The notes below the pieces were generated by a model, which was not told the DNA's origin, made no database searches, and worked only from the letters and a program-made list of their open reading frames with translations. The position numbers and the translations under genes are program-made. Of a stretch of 64,000 bases of DNA, positions 1-9,524 are shown piece after piece. How positions within the stretch are numbered: position 1 is the first letter of the stretch; each line of letters begins with the position of its first letter. Source of the stretch: Skeletonema tropicum (Eukaryota > Bacillariophyta > Thalassiosirophyceae > Thalassiosirales > Thalassiosiraceae); the NCBI GenBank assembly GCA_037178625.1, contig CM074128.1, forward strand, positions 248,001 through 312,000. Reading direction: 5' to 3'.

Positions 1-282
1 AAGATTGGATGTATGAGCAATGACGCGCCTCACAAAAAAGTGCACAGGTACATGCAGAAGGCTCACGGCCCGACCAGCCTTACATTTTGGATATTTTAGC
101 GATGTTGGCGATAGCATTTTTTCCATCAAGCCAAGGTATCTCTCTAGCTAACAACCATGACGAGTCTCTCTTCCACCTGCCTTACATGATGAATATCTCC
201 AATTAAAATGCAACTAATTCAACAATCTACCATCTCATAGTCACAATTACATTTATACATATACTAAGCCTGCCAATTGGCA
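1..282. other. left edge, no gene seen
   Basis: I see no coding signal here. The stretch is AT-rich and lies downstream (3') of the broken minus-strand gene at 283-2165. Confidence 0.4.
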
Positions 283-2165
283 TCAACCATCAACATTCAT
301 ATCCTCACCACTGTTGGTATCGGTGGTAACCACTTCGTGGCACTCATATTGATGGATACGCCATGCCATAGCAAGCCGCATTTTCCCACAACCAGGATGA
401 TTGCAAATTTTGATCATAGTATCATTTTCTGTCACTTTTATGGCTGCATCATCATCGCTGCCGTCACTGTTAACTACCGCAACATCATCCGCAACAACTT
501 CATCCGTGAGTACTAGTTCTTGGTGGAGAGCCTCTTCGTCATTGATGCTAGTCGCCAAAGGACCAAGCACGACATTACTATCAACCAATGCGACATCAGT
601 AACCTCTTCGCAGCGCCGAGAATTCTGGACTCCACTGTTCGTTTTCTTCTTCCGTTTTGACTTGGTCTCCTTCTTCACATGATCTTTTGCACAATGTAAA
701 AATGGTGAAGTTTGAAATAGATACTCACTCAACACTTTCTTCTGGAGTTCATTGCCACGGGTAGCTCCAAACTGGCGCAATAACTTATTCCAGATCGCAT
801 GACAGGTCTCTATGTTTTGTTCATCTATACCACCAAGAGTGCCCCACATTTGCAGCTGCTTCAAAAGATGGAGACCAAACAGAAGATGCGCCTTCATCGA
901 TCTTGTCAACTTCCTTTTCCACCCAGAAAATGTTTACGATTTCTTTCTTTCTCTGGTAAATTTGTTTCACTGGTGCAAGCCATCTTATCCCTGAAAAACA
1001 TCCATCTTGACGGGTTTCAACATCTGTGAATTGCATCAGCTTTTCCGCTTGGGTAGGATTTATGCCAGAAAATTTTAAAGCTGCAAGTGTCGTGTCTACA
1101 TCAAATCGATAGTTTGCATTCCATTCCTTGATGATGTACTTCAATGGCAACTTCTTCTTGCTGTTCTTATCCAACAAACTGACTAGTACATCCGCTGTAT
1201 CAAAGTTGCCTTCCATCAGCGCATCAATCCAGTCACTTGCTTTCTTCGTCCGTTCTCGTGTCTGCCGAGCTGTCACCTCAGTGTCGTAAGTCGTCGGAAC
1301 CTTTGCAACTGTGAATTGACGATAGGTTGGAAACGAAGAAAGTTTTGCTAGCGATACTTTACTGTCGTTGTTGCTGTATTTAAATATCCAAAGCATCAGC
1401 ATTCCGGCAACTCTCATGTCATCCTCATTAGGCGGATTATCATTGCTTTTGTAGGATGATGATAATTGTGTTCTTATCACTTCCATTGCGTCTTTTGTGA
1501 AATGACCTCCCTCGTCAAATATTATTGGAGGCGGCGGAGGTAGTTGCCAAGAATCTTCCATCACTGCATCGTTTTGTTTTGTTTGTACTCGTCTGCGTTT
1601 TGATGGTGGTTGAGTCGAATTATTTTTGTTGTTGATGTCTGCATCAGCACACACTTCGGGCTCGTCTACGTCGAATAATGCAAGGAAATCTCGACGAACA
1701 ATTTCTTTCCGTTCCTCTCTATGATCTTCATTGCCAATATGCCAAGGCTGTTCACACTTTCGGTTGCCATTACGCTCATGATTTGTTTTGTTTCTTACTA
1801 CATCCGGCACCACAATAGCGTTGCCAACACATCTCATGCATCCAACACAAATCACTCTCTTATGAGCCTCATTGCTGGGATCGAGACCAAACATCAAACA
1901 TGTGACTTTGCCTTGGCGGTCAGTAAAATATGACTTAGGAGGTGTCAGTCATTCAGATGACTGGCAACCCCTCTTCGACCTGCGTCGATGTGCACCTGTG
2001 CCTTTCGTTGAGGACGTCGTTTGCTCATTTGTGGTAGTTGCCGGGGTTACAATTTGCGTCCTAGACCGAAGCTTAGGTGTTGATGAAACGTTCCCTGAGT
2101 CTCGTATGCTTTCGCCGCCGTTGTTGCGGCTAGGCGAAGGGCCGGTAGTGCGGCATGACGACATG
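283..2165 (-). pseudogene. broken hypothetical gene with Cys/His clusters
   Basis: I do not recognise this family. A minus-strand frame starts at an ATG at 2165 and reads a basic, Ser/Thr-rich N-terminus. It meets a TGA at 1949-1951 and continues in the same frame for about 380 codons to 821. The text after the stop is protein-like (CVGCMRCVG, then a Cys...His stretch that could bind a metal, an acidic spacer, KRRR and a charged helical part). A shift of frame in the overlap 821-909 leads into a C-terminal piece ending at 283 with CNHPGC and a later HQYECH, again a possible zinc knuckle. One nonsense codon plus one frameshift argues for a decayed gene, probably transposon-borne given its surroundings. 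An intron over the TGA is possible, but I see no good splice pair. Confidence 0.5.
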
Positions 2166-2342
2166 GTTACTATGTGCAATGACAGATAAATGCTGAAGGA
2201 AAATGAAATTAGAAATGGCGGGAACAAAAAAAACCTTTTTTGCCACAAAGCAGACCTGATTCCACACACAAAGACCTTAAAGTTGTGAATCTATACAAAT
2301 CTATAGTCCATTTAACTACATTAATTATTCGTCACACAAAGT

Positions 2343-2421
2343 CCTGAGAGGAAAACCCCCAGCATATTCTAACTCGCAAAAGCATGGGGATCACGAAAAT
2401 GTTCGGGGTTTTCCTCTCAGG
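2343..2421. repeat. 79 bp perfect-arm hairpin
   Basis: The 17-base arms at 2343-2359 and 2405-2421 are exact reverse complements (CCTGAGAGGAAAACCCC and its complement) around a 45-base loop. It lies between the broken gene at the left edge and the element starting near 2604. It could be the remains of a MITE or a transcribed hairpin. No target duplication is obvious. Confidence 0.7.
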
Positions 2422-2603
2422 GGTGTATTTTGAAAAATATACGCAATGTATTTCTACGGATTCCTACGTGGACAGTTTGAGTACCGAAAATGTCATCCAC
2501 ACGTGAGTTGGCCGGGCCGTGGGCTGGTAGAGTGAACAATAACAAACAACACAAACATTACATCAAGCTGCAATGTGCGTATGTATCCGTTCTGGCGGGG
2601 CCG

Positions 2604-4945
2604 GAGCGATTCATACTTTAGGCGCCTCCTATTGAGCTTTTTTTTCCCGCCCGTAACGGTCATTTTACTGGCCAGAAAGAGCCGGTAACTGCCGCTGATC
2701 GTGCCAAACAACCATGCCGTCCTATTGAGCTTTATATGTGTATTCCCACAATAACTCCCGCCCTGTTTGCCACAATCAACAACGCACGACACACAACGAA
2801 GACACCCACACCATGCCTTCCTGTTAATATGAACGACAAAGCCCCTTCACTACCAACTATATAACTCACATTAAAATGATTCTGTATTTGTCGACACTAC
2901 TATTTATCTTAGGTATTTAATAAGCATCTAGTAACTCGACTTTGGAAATAACACATATCTTATGCATGATTAGAGCTAACTCAATCAGTTGTTACCTGCA
3001 ACACCCTCTTCATTTTTCTGTTCTTCCTTCAAAGTCTTCAACTCCGATTCGAGCTCAGTAATACTCTCAGTCAACTCGTTGCAACGCGCATTATACATCG
3101 CACGCTTAATCAACACGTCTTCACGTCTTCATCCTCCATGCGGAGAAAAAGCTCAAAGCGCTCAGACTTGAGCTTATTCATGATGGCAAAATTGTCACTG
3201 ACACTCCTATCCAAACGGCGCATCTTCTGCGCACGGAAGAACTCCGAGTCGAACTCACTGGGACTCATGCCAACATCCCCGACACTTGCAGAGTTACGGT
3301 TGAGAACCCCCTCATCCCCCGAGGAGTTACGGTTGCGGCTGCGAGCCTGACGAGAACGGCTGCCACGAGCAGTAGTAGCAGGAGTGGATTCAGATGAAGC
3401 CATATGGCTTGTGCCAAGTTTAGCACAAGCCTTGCGCAAAAGATCTTTCTGGTCGAAGATCTCCCATGCAACGAGGGTGTCCTTCGGCTCATGACGTAGG
3501 AAGTTAGCACGATCATCTCCATCCATAGTAACAGAAAGTCCACCTGCACCTCCACCCTCAGAAGCCCTGGCGGCGGAAGCGGCCCTTGCTGCCTCTGGAT
3601 TGAAGCTTCCCCACAATGAGTCAACTCTAACACCTTCTTCAAGTGTCAATGCTCCAGAATCAACTGCAGGTTGATTAGATCCATTGCCGCTTCTCTCGTA
3701 GCGCTCAATAACTGCACTCAGATTACGACGCAAATCACTGAGCATCTTCTTCACCTTATCAGGTGTCATGGAATACTCTCCCTTCTTGCAATGAATAGCT
3801 TCAGGATAGCCCAAGCTAGGGTACGGTCCCACAGTAACTTCCACATTCTCATCATTGAACTTTGTTGAGATCATTAAACTTGCTCGATGGCGTCTCTCCA
3901 GCGTCCAATTCCTCCCTGCTTGGCGACTCTTGAGATTGCCAGTAGGCCCTATACACCTCAGGATCGTTGAATAGACCTACAAAACGAAGTCTGTCTTCAG
4001 CAGTTTGATGGCAATTGTTGGCTCCATCTTTTTCTGCTTTCTTGAGGCGGAGATGCTCAATCAACTCTTTTACCTTTTTCTCGACGTAGGCAATGTCCTT
4101 CGCATTATCGAGGGGTGTGAACATCCCCTTAATTGCATCCTTGCTAGTGTTATTCTTATTAATCCTCAAATCAGGGTTGTGGCGCTTGAGCTCGGCAATC
4201 ATGACGTCCTTTGTTGGGTTGACAAGTGTTTTTTTGCCCAACGGTCGCTAGCTCTTCAACTTCCTCTTTGTTGAATCCTTCCACATTCAACTCTCCCATG
4301 AGAAAAAAAATGCTGAACGGCGCTCGGGGTCAATCCAGCTGTCATCCTCGGCGTGAAGCTGGAGATCGCCTGGGATTCCATCATCCTCCGCAACCACCTC
4401 GACCGGCACGCCCTCCGCAACCACTTCGCCTGGCACGCCAGTTCCCCCGTTGTCGTCGCCACTTGATGCCAGGAGATTGGCAGTGGCAAGAGAGTCGTTG
4501 TCGTTGATGTTTGATGACATAATAGATGTTTTTGATGTGTTTGATTGATGTTCGTGTTGTGATCTTATTTAATTTATGAGGGCATGAACTTTCACCAATG
4601 AACCATTGGCACGACCCTTGCTGAGAAGATCTTGCATTCTTATTGTGTGAATTAATCTTGCAGCATGGTTATCGTGGCGTCAGCACGGCAGATTATTTAT
4701 TTATTGGTTGTTTGAATTTTGAATTTGAAATTGATGGCACGACAAAAACTTCGAAAAAGGGGCTGAAGCGGGAGGCTTTTGCACGACCCACTGGGAGTCT
4801 CCCGCTGGGTCAGCCTGGCCTGGACCAAGCCAAAAATCCCGCTTTGTGGCGGTTAAATTGTCGTTATGAACCGTTAAGGCGGGAAATAAAAGCTCAATAG
4901 GAGGCGCCTTAAGTATGGTCGACCATACTTTAAGTATGGATCGCT
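2604..4945. mobile_element. TIR element carrying a broken minus-strand gene
   Basis: Long imperfect inverted repeats bound this segment. The block at about 2612-2662 (CATACTTTAGGCGCCTCCTA onward, then CCCGCC and AACGG) recurs inverted at about 4866-4917. Outside it, GAGCGAT at 2604 faces ATCGCTC at 4939-4945. The right end has an extra palindrome built on CATACTTTAAGTATGG. The only coding traces inside are the minus-strand pieces between 3110 and 4520. I see no convincing target duplication, so the exact ends are uncertain. The repeats show a DNA-transposon-like unit, but the superfamily is unknown. Confidence 0.6.
3110..4520 (-). pseudogene. frameshifted hypothetical gene inside TIR element
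   Basis: I do not recognise the product. Three minus-strand pieces follow one another. An acidic N-terminus runs from 4520 (MSSNINDND) and loses frame at a T-run near 4310. A middle piece from about 4300 (MGELNVEGF) shifts at an A-run near 4235 into a Lys-rich segment (KDVMIAELKRHNPDL). That segment shifts again at 3852-3874 into the last 254 codons. The protein-like text carries on across each shift, so one ancestral gene of about 450 codons is likely. The C-terminal part has a Ser/Arg-rich stretch and a final charged helix. At least three shifts, two of them in homopolymers, point to decay. Errors in the assembly are the alternative. Confidence 0.55.
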
Positions 4946-5816
4946 CTACGAGGGTCCTACGTAGGAATAGTACGCAAAATTGTTTTTTTGTAACGACATC
5001 GGCGAAGCACCACCATCCCTCACCATGACAGCCGCTACACTACTACGCCTATAACTATAATCAAACAATGAGTTACAGTATTATACTTAGTAAACGAGTT
5101 CTCCATAGTGTGTTCTCGACCGTCGATGCGTTGGTTGTATTGTATTTGCCCCCCCACGACGCCCCCTCCGCTGATATATACAGGGCATATCTTGTGCATT
5201 TCTACCGATGTGCCGCTCAATATCATGTATTAAACCGAAGGTAATACAGTAAGCCGACGCCTCATAATGCACAGTAGTCCTTCCATATGTATGATAATCA
5301 ATAAACTGCGGCTAAAGTACGACATGCTGGCATCTATACTTGTCCTGATCCAACTATGCCATTGAAAAATATTTTTTTCATTCTCCAAATCCGCCAACAC
5401 TCCGCCACCATCAATACCGCTATATTATCACTCCCTCACCCGTTCCCTCAGCACCGACACGTTCCATATATATAGCACCGTTGTCCTGTGCATTTGTTTA
5501 GTGATTGATGGAGTTCATGGGTCGATTCTCCACCATATCCATCTGCACATCTTTTGTTCAAAATATCGCCCGCCTCGTCTCATTTCGACCACCACAACGT
5601 CAATAATAGGCCGATCCGTATGGTTCAAAGACCAACAGTCATCGCAATAGGGTTAGGGATTGGACCCGTGCAATATTCATTGCCATATGAGCCAGTCATG
5701 GGGTTGCTTTAGGGACCTACACAGGAACCATACTTTAAGTATGAAGTGGTAAGTTTTTTTGAAGTGCTTTTACTTCATTTCATTTGTATTCGGTCAAAAA
5801 TAAAGTGGTGATAGTA
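4946..5816. other. non-coding spacer with TE-like motifs
   Basis: I see no gene. CCTACGTAGGAAT at about 4957 and the palindrome CATACTTTAAGTATG near 5729 match motifs found beside other elements in this window, so this is probably old transposon-derived DNA. Confidence 0.4.
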
Positions 5817-6165
5817 GAGCGTCCTTAACAGTCTTACTTACGCAAATTTGGGTTCGCAAGATTTGTTACGCTTTTGTGACTTGAGGAGCGCAGTACCGTA
5901 CCGCCCACCGGCCCACCGCCCGAAGGGAACCCTAATTCAGGGAGCACCCCCGGCGCCCCCCTCTTTACTTGCGTAAAAAAACAGGGATATTAGTTCCTAC
6001 GCCCAAGAGTTGTCTTACTTACTTACGCAAAAGTTAGATTTTGCGTAAGTAAGTTTGCAATTTCTTTTATCTTACTTACGCAAAACGTCATCAAAAAATT
6101 CCACAACTCACAACTGACGTCATTTCGTTCAATTTTTTGCGTAAGTAAGACTGTTAAGGACGCTC
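5817..6165. mobile_element. 349 bp MITE with TA target duplication
   Basis: The ends are inverted repeats of about 30 bases, GAGCGTCCTTAACAGTCTTA onward at 5817 and its reverse complement ending at 6165. They are flanked on both sides by TA (5815-5816 and 6166-6167). The inside holds further copies of the end motif (CTTACTTACGCAAA) in both orientations near 6010-6080, so the single strand could fold strongly. There is no reading frame. TA duplication and size fit a non-autonomous Tc1/mariner-type MITE. Confidence 0.85.
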
Positions 6166-6516
6166 TAGTCTTTTCTTATGTAAAATTTTCCGTAGATTTC
6201 GATTCTGCCCTCATTTGCTTCTGAAAACGGAGTTATCGTCAAGTTATAAGGGTGTGAAATTAAAAATCATACTCCCTCTGTCCCACAAAAAATGAGCTTT
6301 TTGATTTAAAATAGTTAAAATTTGGTCAATTTTCGTCCAAAAAATTGCTATCGCACATCGTTGGAAATAGCGTAATGGAATTTCACCATTTTTGGAGGGG
6401 GTTGAAAATTGCAGGTTGAAATTTCAGAAATTTCAGAAATTTCAAGGGATTAAATTTCACTCTAGCTTATCCTGAGATAGTCGTAATACTTTGCACTCTG
6501 CAGTCAACACATCACT

Positions 6517-6867
6517 CTAAGAGAGACTGTCAGCAAGCTTCTTTCCAAGCATCTTCTTCGCATCCATGATATGACGGAGGTTTTCCTTCCCTCGAAGAAG
6601 TGCAACACCAGTTGGATCCTTCATCCTATTCCTATCCTTCACAAGAATGCTGTTCTTCAGAGGTTTGGCCCTACGCTCACAATCCATCGATCCGACAGTT
6701 CCCATAGACATTAGAGGCTTAGCAACCAATCGATAGAAGTCAGATGATCCTGCATAACATTCAAACCACGTGATGCGACCAGAAATAGCACCAGTTGATT
6801 CAGCCGGGTTGTTGAGGGGGGAGTTCTTCATGCCACAAAGGGCGTTGGCGGCGCATGTCAAAAGCAT
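6517..6867 (-). pseudogene. 116-residue fragment, possibly hAT transposase tail
   Basis: The minus-strand reading frame has one notable part: GSMDCERRAKPLKNSILVKD, then RNRM, then VALLRG and a helix. The ERR...K.RNRM..... pattern recalls the C-terminal dimerisation region of hAT-type transposases, where a conserved SER or CER motif is followed by KRNRL. That is a resemblance by eye only. The frame is too short to be a full transposase and lies inside a TIR element with TA duplications, which is not typical of hAT (8 bp). It could be a captured or decayed piece, or an accessory protein of the element. Confidence 0.3.
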
Positions 6868-7418
6868 TATTGTTGAAGATTATTGAATTGTTGTTGTTAT
6901 TGCCAGGCAAACTATGACAGCGTGGTAGACGGCAGAGTGAACAAAAAGTTGATTTGTGCACATACCCGCACCCAAAATAAGAGCCATCCGCGCACAAAAT
7001 CATCTGGTACATGCCAATGCAGGAACACGCATGTAAGCTGAATTACTACGAAGGAATAAGTAATACTGCATTGTTAGTCGCCAGCATTTTGGTGAAGAGT
7101 TACTCTCCGCTGAGTTGACAAACTCATCATCTGGATGGTGGTTGGTGTTCTTTGGGGTTTGGTGGTTGGTGGAATGAAGGGTCTTAGGTTATTTTTGTGC
7201 TACGTGTTGGTTCAGTACCATCCGTTCGCGCCAGAATTTTTGTGAAATTTCATTGTTGGCCAAAATTGGTGCAACTTTCACCCTGTAAATTTCACGAAAG
7301 TTGCAGTAGTGAAATTTCACCCTTTTGAAATTCCATTACGCTAGTTGGAAGTTGGAAAGCTTATTTCACGCCGGTTACGATTATATGGAGGTTGGAGGTT
7401 GTTAAGCAATTATTTGTA

Positions 7419-8786
7419 CAAGTCAAAAACCTTTTTGCGGCCGCCCAAAATTGTCGAATGTCAGGCCACTTTGGGGCAATATTACATATTGCCCTTCATT
7501 ACCACGGCACCCAGCGAAGACGCAATCCTTTAGTAAACTGTCTGAAGGGCTTAAGTTTGCCTATGCAGACCATCATACCATAGAGAACTACCTCAACATC
7601 GTTGCAGAACTTTATGCGATTTTGTGTGGTGGACGCAAAAAGGTCAGCTCTAATTCCTACGTAGGTTGTGGTACAAAACCCCCCGTAGACAAAATGTCAG
7701 CGGAATCCGAATCCGAATCCAAAAGATACTGAATGCCTTCCACAACATCAAACAAGATGCGTTCATCTACTATGATGTACATGCCGAAAGCTAGAGAGTA
7801 CCCCGGCCACCAACTACATCTGCTTCTCTCCTATCCAAATAAATAATTATTATGTACATAAATTATGTATACTCACGAGCTACGGCTACGGCTACAAATT
7901 TACATTGCAGCTACAGCATTTTCATCTTCGGCTTCGGGGCTGGCATTTACAGTAGCATTGCTCATGTTGAATAATGCAGATGCCGCTTCATCCTCGTTAA
8001 CAACCATGTAGGCATCGTCATCGTCATCGTCATCGCCGGCAATATTATTTTCTTCGTCATCATCAAATGATTGAGATGGAGAGTTACGTCCCATCCACTC
8101 TACACAACGCTTTCGTCTATCCTCTAATGATTTCGGCATTGCACCATCTTTCCTACCTGGTCGCTTCTTGTACTGAAGATAAGCGCCGCACTGCTCCATG
8201 GTACAGTCTCGGAAGAGGTGATCCTTCTCGTGCCCGAACTGATTGCGCATCGCAGCAACACCCTCCCTATTCCTATTCAGTTTCTCTTTCGCACGTGACA
8301 ACTTTGATGCGACCTCAGCAGCCTTTTTACAGCAGCATCAAGTGAAGCGTTCGTTAGCAGCTTATCGATGTCCGCCATGGTTGATACTTATGTGTCGATG
8401 ATAGTACATGTATCGATCATTGTCAGAATGCTTTTGGATTTTTGAATTTTGAAAAAGAAGAAATGAAAATACCGTGATTCGACGTATTCAGCAATAAAAT
8501 TCTCAAGAACAAAGAGCGGTACTCAGTGAGTTTTGAGGTCGAGGCCTGACATTTCAAGAACCATGAGATTTTCGGCACTGCCTATCTGTCCCAGTACATA
8601 ATATAGTGACAACCTAAATCTTAGCAATACCCTGTTGGTGTATGTTAGTCCTTTTAGTGTTTAAAACAACTGCATAATTTATTTCTTTAGGAGACCACCG
8701 TTTCGTCAAGATTGAGACCACCAAAAATGGCGAGTCAAAAATTGGCCGCAAAAAGGTCCGATGGCCGCAAAAAGGTTTTTGACTTG
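7419..8786. mobile_element. nested 1368 bp TIR element with TA duplication
   Basis: The ends CAAGTCAAAAACCTTTTTGC (7419 onward) and the exact inverted copy ending at 8786 form perfect TIRs of 24 bases. They are flanked by TA at 7417-7418 and 8787-8788. A partial repeat of the end (CCTTTTTGCGGCC) lies just inside the right end. The element sits within the Stowaway-like unit at 6272-8968, so it inserted later. It carries a small minus-strand gene (7900-8379) and a plus-strand open stretch (7451-7732) that I cannot support as a gene. Confidence 0.75.
7900..8379 (-). pseudogene. small acidic-tailed hypothetical gene, one frameshift
   Basis: I do not recognise it. Minus-strand translation from an ATG at 8379 gives MADIDKLLTNASLDAAV, then needs a one-base shift in an A-run near 8325 to continue as KAAEVASKLSRAKEKLNRNR. 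It then runs without break to the stop at 7900. The middle has a Cys/His pair (FRDCTMEQCGAY) and a basic patch. The tail is strongly acidic, with a run of seven Asp. About 160 residues. It is the only clear gene-like frame of the nested TIR element, so it may be an accessory or host-derived protein. The shift in a homopolymer could be an assembly error. Confidence 0.45.
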
Positions 8787-8970
8787 TAATGATATTGTGA
8801 CAAAAGGCGTTAAAATGTCCTTATATGTATCTAACCCTATTGTGAAAATGAAGAGGCCTCTCGGACACTTGTGTAGGACCTGACGTAGGAATAAGTACGT
8901 CAAATAGCTAGTTTTTTGTGGGACTACGATTAACTTCAAATAGCTCATTTTTTTTGGGACAGAGGGAGTA

Positions 8971-9524
8971 CTTAAAGTATGAAAATCGGCGTTTTTTCGC
9001 GCCGGCCGCGCCCGAACGATAAGTAGTTCTATTGAAGTATGTAGGACATTCACCTTGACTTCCACAACTACACCACCATTCAGCGATGCAGATGAAACAC
9101 CAAAAGGCAGCAATAGTGAGTCCTTCAACGACCTGTGCCCTTCACGCCGAGGTAGCACACTCACCATGAGTGGCAAAGACTGGAGAGAAACGGCATCTAA
9201 GTCATTGGTGGAACGTCTTCCTCAATCGGCGACGCGTCAAATTGCGGAAATTGATGACGAAGAAGGGAAAGCGCAGTTCTTTTGAACTCTTTTATTTCAA
9301 AGGTGTGTTTGTGATGTGTACACATATATATTTTGGATACAATTTTCTGCTATCTTGAGCGTAATGTCTCACAAGTCATCCTCTCACAACTATCTACTGA
9401 TTTGGCTGTTGCGCTGTCCTACTAAAACATCTGCGCACCATTGAAGACTCGGCTGCCTATTTTGCTGGAACTATTTTTTCCATTGTCACATATGGGCAAT
9501 CGTCTGTTCTTATGGTGCACAGGA
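8971..9524 (+). other. weak open stretch, possible lost 5' exon
   Basis: A plus-strand stretch reading MSGKDWRETASKSLVERLPQ and on (9164-9285) is protein-like but has no family I recognise. It precedes the bestrophin-like pieces and could be their 5' exon. Against this, no clear splice donor follows. A short motif near 9345-9395 resembles 11125-11180 (CTTGAG.G.AATGTC...TC.TCCTCTCA), which may be an old duplication. Confidence 0.25.

Larger units (their letters stand above)
6272..8968. mobile_element. Stowaway-like TIR element, itself interrupted
   Basis: The left end CTCCCTCTGTCCCACAAAAA (from 6272) faces an inverted copy ending at 8968. Each is flanked by TA (6270-6271 and 8969-8970). The end sequence strongly resembles plant Stowaway MITE ends (CTCCCTCCGTCCC), a family mobilised by Tc1/mariner transposases. 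A second inverted pair lies inside (TAGCGTAATGGAATTTCA near 6370 and its complement near 7330). The element at 7419-8786 appears to have landed in this one. Coding traces are the minus-strand fragment at 6517-6867 and, in the nested element, the gene at 7900-8379. Confidence 0.75.

Noticed and set aside
7345..7732. Plus-strand open stretches in the nested TIR element
   Set aside because: They span an element boundary and the three frames compete. No motif decides among them.
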